In this document: positions 1-7,104 of the stretch, piece after piece | Position numbering within the stretch: position 1 is the first letter of the stretch | How the letters are laid out: each line of letters opens with the position of its first letter | Origin: Pseudomonas sp. GD04019 | GTDB taxonomy: Bacteria; Pseudomonadota; Gammaproteobacteria; Pseudomonadales; Pseudomonadaceae | Direction of reading: 5' to 3' | NCBI RefSeq assembly: GCF_029837695.1 | Contig: NZ_JAOEEA010000002.1 | Coordinates: 1-64,000 of the forward strand | Length of the DNA stretch: 64,000 nt | Program-made: the position numbers and the translations under genes | Notes under the pieces: model-generated | Database searches by the model: none | What the model was told of the DNA's origin: nothing | What the model saw: only the letters and a program-made list of their open reading frames with translations

Positions 1-423
1 TGTGCCCTGCTGCTGAGTGGCTGCGCCAGCGAGGCGCGCCTGGCCACGGGGCATCAGCTCGGCATCCACCCGGCCCGCACTGCCAGCGCCGATGGCCTGC
101 AGGCGATGACCGATCGCCACAGCGGCGTGCGCCTGTGGGTGGCGCCGCAGCCGGTGCTGACCGAGGTGGATGTGCAGCAGGCGGAGATGGCCTTCACTCC
201 GGACGGCCAGCCGGCGGTGATCCTGACCTTGACCGACGCGGGGCGCGCGACGCTGGCCGCGCTGACCCGTACCCAGCTGGGGCAACCATTGGCCATTCTG
301 ATCGACGGCGAATTGCGCCTGGCGCCGATCATCAGGGAGCCGGTGCTGGACGGACGGGTGGCATTGACCGGCTTCGACACCCTGGAGGAAGCCGAACAGC
401 TGGCTGGCGACTGGCTTCAGTGA
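1..423 (+). CDS. SecD P1-head-like lipoprotein, 3' part only
   Basis: The reading frame is open from base 1, so the true start lies outside the window. The visible protein begins inside a lipoprotein signal (LLLSGC), then runs about 130 residues and ends with FDTLEEAEQLAGDWLQ. The segment around ILTLTDAGRATLAAL and LAILIDGELRLAPII resembles the P1-head subdomain of SecD, where an extracytoplasmic fold binds emerging substrate; family members with only this domain occur as stand-alone lipoproteins in Pseudomonas. Their role is not established. A hairpin follows the stop. Assignment to the fold is by motif similarity only. Confidence 0.6.
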   Translation, partial: CALLLSGCASEARLATGHQLGIHPARTASADGLQAMTDRHSGVRLWVAPQPVLTEVDVQQAEMAFTPDGQPAVILTLTDAGRATLAALTRTQLGQPLAILIDGELRLAPIIREPVLDGRVALTGFDTLEEAEQLAGDWLQ

Positions 424-434
424 GGCGATGCAAA

Positions 435-457
435 AGCCGGTGAGCCTGTCACCGGCT
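435..457 (+). terminator. Stem-loop after the lipoprotein gene
   Basis: A perfect 9-bp stem (AGCCGGTGA / TCACCGGCT) with a 5-base loop sits 11 bases after the stop codon. A short T-run occurs about 10 bases further, so it is a plausible but not classical intrinsic terminator. The rest of the gap up to 781 shows no gene I can support; it must hold the promoter of the next gene. Confidence 0.5.
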
Positions 458-781
458 CGGCGGCGGTATTTTTCGGTGAACATCCTCCCGTTTGACGAGT
501 CTGTGTTCTGTCTAATTATCAGAGGGCAGACAGCAGTGACCGCTGTCGTCGTACACCCAGCGAATCGGGTGGCGGCGCAGGCGCTTACGGGGAGTCGACG
601 CTGTCGTGCCGCCTTCGATCGGCGGTGCCCCTGGCGCGGATTACCGATCAGCCTGCCACCCGCAGTGCGTGGCGGATGACCTAACCTGCGTTCGCGGGCA
701 CGTCCGGGCCTGCATTGTTGTCCAGTCGTACCGGCACCCAGTTGTCTCCAACAAGGCTTCATGTCTCAGAGGCAGTCTCCT

Positions 782-2146
782 ATGTTCGCGTCCAAATCCG
801 CTGGTGCCGTGCTTTTCCTGGGTCTGTGTTCGCCATTGGTCATGGCAGAGAACGTCATTACCGTGAGCCGAACGGCTGACCGCTTCGATCCCGCCTGCGT
901 CAGTGACTGCTCGCTGCGCGAGGCCATCTACCGCGCCAACCATACGCCCGGAGCCACGCGCATCGTGCTGCGTGCCGGCACCTACACCCTGACCCTGAGC
1001 GACCCGATCTGGAACCAGGAAACCGACCCCGACCCGGATGAGAACGAGTGTTCCCGGGGGGATCTGGATGTCCGCGGCGAGCTGACGATCATTGGCGCCG
1101 GCCAGGCCGAAACCATCATCCGCAGTTCCGGCGAGCCGCTCACCGGGGACAGGTTGATCGAGGTGGTCGAAGGTGCCTCCTTGAACCTGCGCCGCCTCAC
1201 GCTGCGCGACGGTCTTTCCGATACCCAAGGCGGCGCCATGCGCAACCGTGGCCGGGCGCTGGTGCAGCAGGTCAGTTTTATCGGCAACCGTTCCAGTGCC
1301 GGTATCGAAGGCGAGGGCGGGGCGATTGCCAACTACGGCGCCCTGACCGTCAGCCAGGCGCTGTTCGAAGACAACCTGTCGATTGGCAAACAGGGTTTCT
1401 ATGGCCTGGGAGGGGCGATCTTCAACCTGGGGACCGTCCAGGTCCGCGATACCACTTTCCGCAACAACACCGCTGCCGACTACGACGACACCGATCTCGC
1501 CCAGGGCGGCGCGCTGTACAACCAGGGCCATGCGGATGTCGCACGGAGCACCTTCGTTGGCAACGCCGCGGGCCTATCGATTGATAGTGGCGGTGGTGCG
1601 GCCATCGCCAATCGCAAGGGCGGCGTATTGACCCTGACCAACAGCACCCTCAGCGGCAACACCGGTACCGACATCAACGGCGTGCTGGCCAACGGCATCG
1701 TTGGCTATCCGGAGGACGCCCAGGCCCAGGCCAAGCTGGTCAACGTCACCATCGCCGGTAACGAAGGCCTGGCCCTGAGCAACGTCGGCAGCCTGGTGCT
1801 GCGCAATAGCCTGGTGGCCGGCAATCGCCTCGATGGCATGCCGGCCAACTGTGCCAACAGCGGCAATTACCTGGCGCGTGGGCTGCTGTTGGGGACCGAC
1901 CAGGGCAACTGCGCCAGCGACCTGCCCACGGACGATGCGCTGACCTGGAGCAAGGTGCTCTACCCACTGGCCGATAACAGCGGCGCTACCTGGACCCACG
2001 CATTGCGGCGCGGCAGCCCGGCCATCGATGTCGGGGTCGGCAGCTGTACGTCCCTCGATCAACGTGCGGTTAGCCGTCCGCACGACGGCGATGGCGATGG
2101 TGCCGCCATCTGCGATCTGGGGGCCTACGAGCGTACCCGGCCCTGA
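782..2146 (+). CDS. Secreted CSLREA-domain beta-helix protein
   Basis: A secreted protein of 454 residues. I chose the ATG at 782 because GAGG lies 9 bases upstream and the next residues (MFASKSAGAVLFLGLC...) form a clean signal peptide; an in-frame ATG at 761 lacks a ribosome site. The mature N-terminus carries CVSDCSLREAIYRAN, the CSLREA motif. The middle has repeated GGA(I/L)xNxG and NNT-type turns typical of a right-handed parallel beta-helix, and the end (SPAIDVG...DLGAYE) matches the choice-of-anchor Q type C-terminus found on surface proteins. Function is unknown; adhesion or glycan binding is only a guess. Confidence 0.75.
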   Translation: MFASKSAGAVLFLGLCSPLVMAENVITVSRTADRFDPACVSDCSLREAIYRANHTPGATRIVLRAGTYTLTLSDPIWNQETDPDPDENECSRGDLDVRGELTIIGAGQAETIIRSSGEPLTGDRLIEVVEGASLNLRRLTLRDGLSDTQGGAMRNRGRALVQQVSFIGNRSSAGIEGEGGAIANYGALTVSQALFEDNLSIGKQGFYGLGGAIFNLGTVQVRDTTFRNNTAADYDDTDLAQGGALYNQGHADVARSTFVGNAAGLSIDSGGGAAIANRKGGVLTLTNSTLSGNTGTDINGVLANGIVGYPEDAQAQAKLVNVTIAGNEGLALSNVGSLVLRNSLVAGNRLDGMPANCANSGNYLARGLLLGTDQGNCASDLPTDDALTWSKVLYPLADNSGATWTHALRRGSPAIDVGVGSCTSLDQRAVSRPHDGDGDGAAICDLGAYERTRP

Positions 2147-2163
2147 CCGGTGTGGAGGTCGAG

Positions 2164-2197
2164 AGGACGCTGGCAAGGGATCTCCCGCCAGCGTCCT
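2164..2197. terminator. Shared terminator between convergent genes
   Basis: An 11-bp perfect stem (AGGACGCTGGC / GCCAGCGTCCT), extended inside by GGGA/TCCC, lies between the stop of the CSLREA gene and the stop of the convergent MerR gene and can serve both. Confidence 0.7.
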
Positions 2198-2201
2198 TCG
2201 C

Positions 2202-2624
2202 TTAATGCTTGGCCGGGATGCAGCAGTCGCGATCATCCAGCGCCTCCAGCAGTCGGCAATGCTCGGCATGGCCACTCTCGCAGCCGGCCAGCTTGTTCAG
2301 CTCGGCCTGCATGTTCTGCAGGTCGCGGATGCGCGCGGCGATGGTGTCGAGGTGCTCGCTGACCATCTGATCGGCGCTGGCGCAGGGGCTCTCCGGGTGC
2401 GCGGCGAGGTCCAGCAGGCTGCGGATTTCCTCCAGGCTGAAGCCCAGTTCGCGGCCGCGGCGGATGAAGCGCAGCCGTCTGACATCCATATCCTGGTAGT
2501 GGCGATAGCCCGAGGCGCTGCGTTGCGGCGCCGGCAGCAGGCCACTGCGCTCGTAGAAGCGGATGGTTTCCAGGTTGACGCCGCTGTCGCGAGCCAGCAC
2601 GCCGATGGTGATGGGTTTGCCCAT
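2202..2624 (-). CDS. MerR-family metal-responsive regulator
   Basis: A 140-residue MerR-type activator. The N-terminal winged helix (ITIGVLARDSGVNLETIRFYERSGLL, then GYRHY) is followed by a long dimerisation helix and a cysteine/histidine-rich end: C in SPCASAD, CESGHAEHC, and DRDCC near the C-terminus. This cysteine pattern fits the ZntR/CadR/PbrR branch that senses Zn, Cd or Pb; which metal cannot be read from sequence. It is divergent from a CDF efflux gene, and the shared 61-bp gap holds a textbook MerR-type promoter, so it probably controls that gene. Confidence 0.85.
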   Translation of the reverse strand: MGKPITIGVLARDSGVNLETIRFYERSGLLPAPQRSASGYRHYQDMDVRRLRFIRRGRELGFSLEEIRSLLDLAAHPESPCASADQMVSEHLDTIAARIRDLQNMQAELNKLAGCESGHAEHCRLLEALDDRDCCIPAKH

Positions 2625-2625
2625 G

Positions 2626-2656
2626 TTGACTCCGTAGTGACTACAGGGTTTAGCCT
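2626..2656 (+). promoter_or_regulatory. MerR-type promoter with 19-bp spacer and operator
   Basis: A -35 TTGACT (2626-2631) and a -10 TAGCCT (2651-2656) are separated by 19 bp, the over-long spacer that MerR activators untwist. Inside it is a dyad, ACTCCGTAGT - G - ACTACAGGGT (2629-2649), whose arms match at 8 of 10 positions. It points toward the CDF gene. Confidence 0.8.
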
Positions 2657-2685
2657 AGTCTGCACCTGGATAGAGGAGATGCCAA

Positions 2686-3318
2686 ATGGGTGCTCACTGC
2701 TGCAATCACGAATCGCCCGAGACCGCGCTGCGCTCCAAGCGCTACCGGCGCATCCTGTGGATCGCCCTGGCGGTCAACCTGCTGATGTTCGCCGTGGAGA
2801 TAGGCGCGGGCCTCAAGGCCGGCTCGGTGTCGCTTCTGGCCGACTCGCTGGACTTTCTCGGTGACTCCGCCAACTACGCCATCAGCCTGTGGGTGCTGGG
2901 CATGGCCCTGAGCTGGCGGGCCCGCGCGGCGCAGTTCAAGGCCGCGAGCATGCTGCTGTTCGGCCTCGGCGTACTGGGCGCGGCGCTGTGGCACTGGTGG
3001 CAGGGTGCCGTGCCGAGTGCGCCGACCATGGGCGTGGTAGGCAGCCTGGCGCTGCTGGCCAACGTCGGCGTGGCGGTGCTGCTGTACGCCTACCGCGAGG
3101 GCGACAGCAATATGCGCAGCGTCTGGCTGTGCACCCGCAACGATGCCCTGGGCAACCTGGCCGTGCTGGCCGCGGCGCTGGGGGTGTTCGGTACCGGCAG
3201 CGCCTGGCCGGACCTGATAGTCGCCACCATCATGGCCACTTTGGCGATTACCGCCGCCGTGCAGGTGCTGCGCCAGGCCGATGGCGAGCTGAAGGATGGT
3301 CACGGCCATGCGCACTGA
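2686..3318 (+). CDS. Cation diffusion facilitator efflux protein, short form
   Basis: A 210-residue inner-membrane cation/proton antiporter of the CDF family. Metal-site signatures LLADSLDFLGDS (second helix pair) and RNDALGN (fifth helix) are visible, with five to six hydrophobic helices. Unlike most CDF proteins, it lacks the cytoplasmic C-terminal dimer domain and ends in a His tail, DGHGHAH; the N-terminus begins MGAHCCNH, also a likely metal ligand. It is driven by the MerR-type promoter upstream, and its end overlaps the start of the next gene by 11 bp, so the two are probably co-translated. Metal specificity is not determined. Confidence 0.85.
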   Translation: MGAHCCNHESPETALRSKRYRRILWIALAVNLLMFAVEIGAGLKAGSVSLLADSLDFLGDSANYAISLWVLGMALSWRARAAQFKAASMLLFGLGVLGAALWHWWQGAVPSAPTMGVVGSLALLANVGVAVLLYAYREGDSNMRSVWLCTRNDALGNLAVLAAALGVFGTGSAWPDLIVATIMATLAITAAVQVLRQADGELKDGHGHAH

Positions 3319-3643
3319 GCTGGAGGCGGCGCTGCGCCAGGCCTTCGCCGAGGCCGAGGCGGCACTGGGACGTGGCGAGGCGAACGTCGCCCTGGTCTGG
3401 CTGGAGCGGGCGCATATCCTCGGCCAGCGCCTGTCGCTACCGCATGCCCGTGCGCACTGGCTGATGCTGCGTGCCGGCTGGCAGCTGCGCGATTGGCGCG
3501 AGGTGGCGGGGCAGCTGCCGCGCATCCTCGCCGCGCTGCTGTTCTCGCGGATCTGGGTGCCGCTGGGCAACAGCGGGCGGGCGCGGGTCAGTGCGTTCAG
3601 GCCGATGCCGATCAGTGAGGAGCTGCGGCGTCTGCTGGAGTGA
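3308..3643 (+). CDS. DUF3703 family protein
   Basis: A small cytosolic protein (111 residues from the ATG at 3308; another ATG at 3296 is possible). It matches the DUF3703 family: ELEAALRQAFAEAE, LERAHILGQRLSLPHARAHWLMLR, then the family-typical end GRARVSAFRPMPI. No catalytic motif is visible. It overlaps the CDF gene, which suggests a role linked to the metal efflux unit, but the biochemical function of the family is unknown to me. Confidence 0.8.
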   Translation: MRTELEAALRQAFAEAEAALGRGEANVALVWLERAHILGQRLSLPHARAHWLMLRAGWQLRDWREVAGQLPRILAALLFSRIWVPLGNSGRARVSAFRPMPISEELRRLLE

Positions 3644-3750
3644 GACTCGGGCGATCCGGCGGTGGTGGAGGGTACTCGCCGCTGGCAGTACGCCTGCCGC
3701 GCCGGTGGTGGGCTGCCCGCTTCGCGGGCGAGGCCACCCTACGAGACCGT

Positions 3751-3787
3751 GAGTGGGCGCGGACTCGTGCGTTCAGGCCGATGCCGA
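3751..3787 (+). pseudogene. Duplicated remnant of the DUF3703 3' end
   Basis: Bases 3767-3787 repeat bases 3591-3611 exactly (21 bp), and the preceding GGGCGCGG is also shared. In one frame the remnant reads WARTRAFRPMPNWW, compared with GRARVSAFRPMP at the end of the intact gene. It looks like the tail of a second, decayed DUF3703 copy or a short local duplication. It has no start, no ribosome site and no supportable product. Confidence 0.5.
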
Positions 3788-3819
3788 ATTGGTGGCGGCT
3801 CTGCATGGGACCAGCTTCT

Positions 3820-3850
3820 GTAGGGTGGATAACGCTCTGCTTATCCACCA
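3820..3850. repeat. Partial copy of GTAGGGTGGAT repeat element
   Basis: GTAGGGTGGATAACG followed by TTATCCACC forms a perfect 9-bp hairpin (3825-3833 with 3841-3849). An opposed CCACCCTAC lies at 3733-3741. The same sequence family recurs at 27795, 28884 and 29004. Confidence 0.7.
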
Positions 3851-3857
3851 GCAGGGT

Positions 3858-3980
3858 TCAGGCCAGGCCCATGCCCCACTTGATGGCGTAGGCGAGGATG
3901 CCCACGGCCAGCACGCCGCCCAGCCACAGGGCGGCGAACCAGGCCAGGCGCTGGGCCAGTGGTGGTTTGCTGTCGTTCAT
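3858..3980 (-). CDS. DUF2474 small membrane protein of the cio operon
   Basis: A 40-residue protein, MNDSKPPLAQRLAWFAALWL... to IKWGMGLA, with one transmembrane helix and the DUF2474 pattern of RL.WF..LWLGGV. Its ATG follows the cioB TAG with no intervening base, so it is translated from the same message. DUF2474 proteins accompany CioAB-type oxidases, in the position taken by CydX in the E. coli cytochrome bd operon, where the small subunit stabilises the haem site. That role is inferred here by analogy. Confidence 0.8.
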   Translation of the reverse strand: MNDSKPPLAQRLAWFAALWLGGVLAVGILAYAIKWGMGLA

Positions 3981-4985
3981 CTAGTGGTACCCCTCGCCGA
4001 CGACTACCTTGCCGCGGAACACCCAGTAGCTGTAGGCGGTGTAGATCAGGATGATCGGCACCATCATGACCACGCCGACCAGGGCGAAGGCCTGGCTGCT
4101 GGCAGGCGCCGACGCCTCCCAGATGCTCACCGACGGCGGGATGATGTTCGGCCACAGGCTGATGGCCAGGCCGGTGTAGGCCAGGGCGATCAGCGCCAGG
4201 GTGAGTACGAACGGCTGCCAGTCGATCTTCAGGTGCACGGCGCGGACGATGCCGAGGATGGTCACCGCCACCAGGGTCGGTACCGGCATGAAGTAGAACA
4301 GGTTGGGCAGGGTGAACCAGCGCTGGGCGATGCTCTCGTGGGCCAGCGGCGTCCAGATGCTCACGGCGGCGATGAACACCAGCTGCAGGCAGGTCAGCGG
4401 CAGCATCAGCTTGTACATCTTGTGGCGCAGCTTGCCCTCGGTCTTCATCAGCAGCCAGGCGCAGCCGAGCATGGCGTAGCCGACCACCAGGCCGGCGCCG
4501 CAGAACAGCGGGAAGGGCGCCAGCCAGTCGAACGGGCCGCCGGCGAAGGCGCGGTTCTCCACCTTGATGCCCTCGATAAAGGCACCCAGCACCACGCCCT
4601 GGGCAAAGGTGGCGACGATGGAGCCCCAGATGAAGGCGGCGTCCCACACATGGCGGGTGCGCTTGGCCTTGAAGCGGAACTCGAAGGCCACGCCGCGGAA
4701 AATCAACGCGATCAGCATGATCACCAGCGGCAGGTACAGCGCCGTGAGCACCACCGAATAGGCCAGCGGGAAGGCGGCGAACAGCCCGGCGCCACCCAGC
4801 ACCAGCCAGGTCTCGTTACCGTCCCAGATCGGCGCCACGGTGTTCATCATGGCGTCGCGCTCGTCCTTGTCGCGGAAGAACGGGTAGAGGATGCCGATCC
4901 CGAGATCGAAGCCGTCCATCACCACGTACATGAAGATGCCGAAGGCGATCACCCCGGCCCAGATCAGCGGCAGGTCGATGCTCAT
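3981..4985 (-). CDS. cioB: Cyanide-insensitive ubiquinol oxidase subunit II
   Basis: A 334-residue inner-membrane protein of the CydB family. It starts MSIDLPLIWAGVIAFGIFMYVVMDGFDLGIGIL, contains the conserved WDGNETWLVLGGAGLFAAFP block, and has about eight helices. It pairs with subunit I in the bd-type quinol oxidase that reduces oxygen without a proton-pumping haem-copper centre and resists cyanide. The start overlaps the cioA stop (ATGA-type overlap), giving a tight operon cioA-cioB-DUF2474. Confidence 0.95.
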   Translation of the reverse strand: MSIDLPLIWAGVIAFGIFMYVVMDGFDLGIGILYPFFRDKDERDAMMNTVAPIWDGNETWLVLGGAGLFAAFPLAYSVVLTALYLPLVIMLIALIFRGVAFEFRFKAKRTRHVWDAAFIWGSIVATFAQGVVLGAFIEGIKVENRAFAGGPFDWLAPFPLFCGAGLVVGYAMLGCAWLLMKTEGKLRHKMYKLMLPLTCLQLVFIAAVSIWTPLAHESIAQRWFTLPNLFYFMPVPTLVAVTILGIVRAVHLKIDWQPFVLTLALIALAYTGLAISLWPNIIPPSVSIWEASAPASSQAFALVGVVMMVPIILIYTAYSYWVFRGKVVVGEGYH

Positions 4986-6430
4986 GGGCGTTTCTCCTCG
5001 TTGCTCAGGTTGTCGACGCCTTCGTCATCCACGCTTTCCGCCGAGGCGGACAGCGGGCGTGCCGGTGTGCGGCTATGGCCAGGACCGCCGTGCTCGGCGA
5101 TCTGCGCGCTGATCAGGCCCAGTACCGGGCCCTTGCGCATCATGCGCAGCAGGTAGGTGATACCGACGCCGAACACGGCGAAATACACCACCACGAACAG
5201 CACCAGTGACACGCCCATCTGCGTGGCGCTGTGGTTGGAGGCGGCGTCGCTGGTGCGCAACAGGCCGTAGATCACCCAGGGCTGACGGCCCACTTCGGTG
5301 GTCACCCAGCCGGCCAGCAGGGCGATGATGCCGCTCGGGCCCATCAGCAGCATCAGGCGCTGGAAGCCCTTGGCCTCGTAGACCTTGTCGCCGCGGCGCA
5401 GCCACAGGCCTACGACCCCGCAGAGGATCATCAGCAGGCCCAGGCCGACCATCACGCGGAAACTCCAGAACACGATCAGCGCATTTGGCCGATCTTCCGG
5501 CGCCCATTCCTTGAGGCCCTTGATCTCGCCATCGAGGTCATGGGTAAGGATCAGGCTGGCCAGGCGTGGCACGCCGATGGCGTATTTGGTGGTTTCCGCC
5601 TGCATGTCGGGGATGCCGAACAGCAGCAGCGGCACGCCTTTCTCGGTTTCCCAGTGACCTTCCATCGCCGCCACCTTGGCCGGCTGGTACTTGAGGGTGT
5701 TGAGGCCGTGGAAGTCGCCGATCAGCGCCTGGATCGGCGCGACGATCAGCGCCATCCACAGGGCCATGGAGAACATCATGCGGGTGGCCGGGTCGCGCTT
5801 GCCCTTGAGCAGGTGCCAGGCCGCGGTGCCGCCGACCACGAAGGCGGTGCTGAGGAAGGCCGCCACCGCCATGTGCGCCAGGCGGTAGGGGAAGGACGGG
5901 TTGAACACGATGTCCCACCAGGAATCCGGGGTGAACACGCCGTCCACCAAGGTGAAGCCCTGCGGGGTGTGCATCCAGCTGTTCGAGGAGAGGATCCAGA
6001 AGGTCGAGATCAGCGTGCCGATGGCCACCATCAGGGTGGCGAAGAAGTGCAGGCCGCGGCCGACCTTGTTCAGGCCGAACAGCATGATCCCGAGGAAGCC
6101 GGCTTCGAGGAAGAACGCGGTGAGCACCTCGTAGGTCAGCAGCGGCCCCATGATGCTGCCGGCCGCCGTGGACAGCTGGCTCCAGTTGGTGCCGAACTGG
6201 TAGCTCATCACCACCCCGGAGACCACGCCCATGCCGAAGGTCACGGCGAAGATCTGCAGCCAGAAGCGGTAGAGGTCGTAGTAGACCTCCTTGTTGGTCT
6301 TCAGCCACAGGCCTTCGAGCACGGCCAGGTAACTGGCCAGGCCGATGGAGATGGCGGGGAAGATGATGTGGAAGGACACGGTGAAGGCGAACTGGATTCG
6401 CGCCAGTTCCAGTGCATCGAGGCCGAACAT
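4982..6430 (-). CDS. cioA: Cyanide-insensitive ubiquinol oxidase subunit I
   Basis: A 482-residue CydA-family subunit that carries the haems. I set the start at 6430 (MFGLDALELARIQFAFTVSFHIIF), the family-typical N-terminus, with GGAG 9 bases upstream; a longer frame to 6508 would run through the Anr site. His21 in SFHIIFP is the usual haem ligand. The segment between helices is short, as in Cio/bd enzymes with a short quinol loop, rather than the E. coli long Q-loop. In P. aeruginosa, CioAB supports respiration in low oxygen or cyanide. The Anr box just upstream indicates oxygen control. Confidence 0.95.
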   Translation of the reverse strand: MFGLDALELARIQFAFTVSFHIIFPAISIGLASYLAVLEGLWLKTNKEVYYDLYRFWLQIFAVTFGMGVVSGVVMSYQFGTNWSQLSTAAGSIMGPLLTYEVLTAFFLEAGFLGIMLFGLNKVGRGLHFFATLMVAIGTLISTFWILSSNSWMHTPQGFTLVDGVFTPDSWWDIVFNPSFPYRLAHMAVAAFLSTAFVVGGTAAWHLLKGKRDPATRMMFSMALWMALIVAPIQALIGDFHGLNTLKYQPAKVAAMEGHWETEKGVPLLLFGIPDMQAETTKYAIGVPRLASLILTHDLDGEIKGLKEWAPEDRPNALIVFWSFRVMVGLGLLMILCGVVGLWLRRGDKVYEAKGFQRLMLLMGPSGIIALLAGWVTTEVGRQPWVIYGLLRTSDAASNHSATQMGVSLVLFVVVYFAVFGVGITYLLRMMRKGPVLGLISAQIAEHGGPGHSRTPARPLSASAESVDDEGVDNLSNEEKRP

Positions 6431-6448
6431 GAATGGCCACTCCGGAGA

Positions 6449-6462
6449 TTGATCTGGGTCAA
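6449..6462. promoter_or_regulatory. Anr/FNR box upstream of cioA
   Basis: TTGATCTGGGTCAA is a perfect match to the Anr/FNR half-site layout TTGAY-N4-RTCAA. It lies 19-32 bases before the cioA start. In P. aeruginosa, Anr is known to repress cioAB; a site this near the start codon fits repression. A nearly identical site occurs at 17334. Confidence 0.75.
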
Positions 6463-6533
6463 TCATCCGCGCTCTGCCGCTGCGGTCGTAGCCGGCGGAT
6501 TGTCGCATTGGGCAGAATGTCGCAGGTCTTTCA

Positions 6534-6552
6534 GCAATTGAAAGTCATTATC
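6534..6552. promoter_or_regulatory. Fur-like box upstream of the fecI-type gene
   Basis: The 19-mer ending CATTATC at 6546-6552 matches the classical Fur consensus at 14 of 19 positions by my count, and ends 9 bases before the sigma-factor ATG. Iron repression of the sigma gene is the usual arrangement for FecI-type systems. Confidence 0.6.
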
Positions 6553-6561
6553 AACTGATAT

Positions 6562-7104
6562 ATGTTCGCGGCTCTTCCGCCAGCCCACTCCGCCACCTTG
6601 TCCTCGCCTTCCGATCCCCGCTCCGCCGATGGCCAATTCGAGAGCCATTCCGCCGAACTGCTGCGTTTCCTGACGCGGCGGGTGAAGTGTGCGGAGCTGG
6701 CGGCCGACCTGCGGCAGGAGACCTGGCTGCGCTTTCGTCGGCGCGAGTCGGGCGAGGAAATCGGCAACCTGCGCGCCTTCCTCTATCGCATCGCGCGCAA
6801 CCTGATCATCGACCACCACCGCCAACAGGAGGCGCGGCCGATCGAAGAGGAGATTTCCCCGGAGCTGGTCAGCACCCAGCCCGACCCCGAGCGAGCTGCC
6901 AGCGATGCCCAGCGCCTCGAGCAACTGCAGCTCGTGGTCCAGGGCCTGCCGCCGCATTTGCGCCAGGCGTTGCTGTGGAATCGCCTGGACGGCATGACCC
7001 AGCGCGAGATCGGCGAGCGCCTGGGCGTCTCGGAAAGCATGGCCGGACGCTATATCCTCAAGGCCCTCGAACACTGTCAGCAGCAGATGGACCCTTCTCC
7101 GTGA
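6562..7104 (+). CDS. FecI-type ECF sigma factor
   Basis: A 180-residue ECF sigma factor of the iron-starvation group. Region 2 is visible as FLTRRV..AELAADLRQETWLRFRRRE..NLRAFLYRIARNLIIDHHR, and region 4 as LPPHLRQALLWNRLDGMTQREIGERLGVSESMAGRYILKALEHC. It directs RNA polymerase to the receptor gene when the receptor-anti-sigma relay is triggered by a ferric siderophore. No good ribosome site precedes the ATG at 6562, so a TTG at 6598 or a nearly leaderless message is possible. The stop overlaps the start of the fecR-type gene. Confidence 0.9.
   Translation: MFAALPPAHSATLSSPSDPRSADGQFESHSAELLRFLTRRVKCAELAADLRQETWLRFRRRESGEEIGNLRAFLYRIARNLIIDHHRQQEARPIEEEISPELVSTQPDPERAASDAQRLEQLQLVVQGLPPHLRQALLWNRLDGMTQREIGERLGVSESMAGRYILKALEHCQQQMDPSP

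Noticed and set aside
3753..5156. A 467-codon open frame opposite cioB
   Set aside because: Extreme His/Gln/Glu content and no ribosome site; the cioB protein on the other strand is unmistakable.
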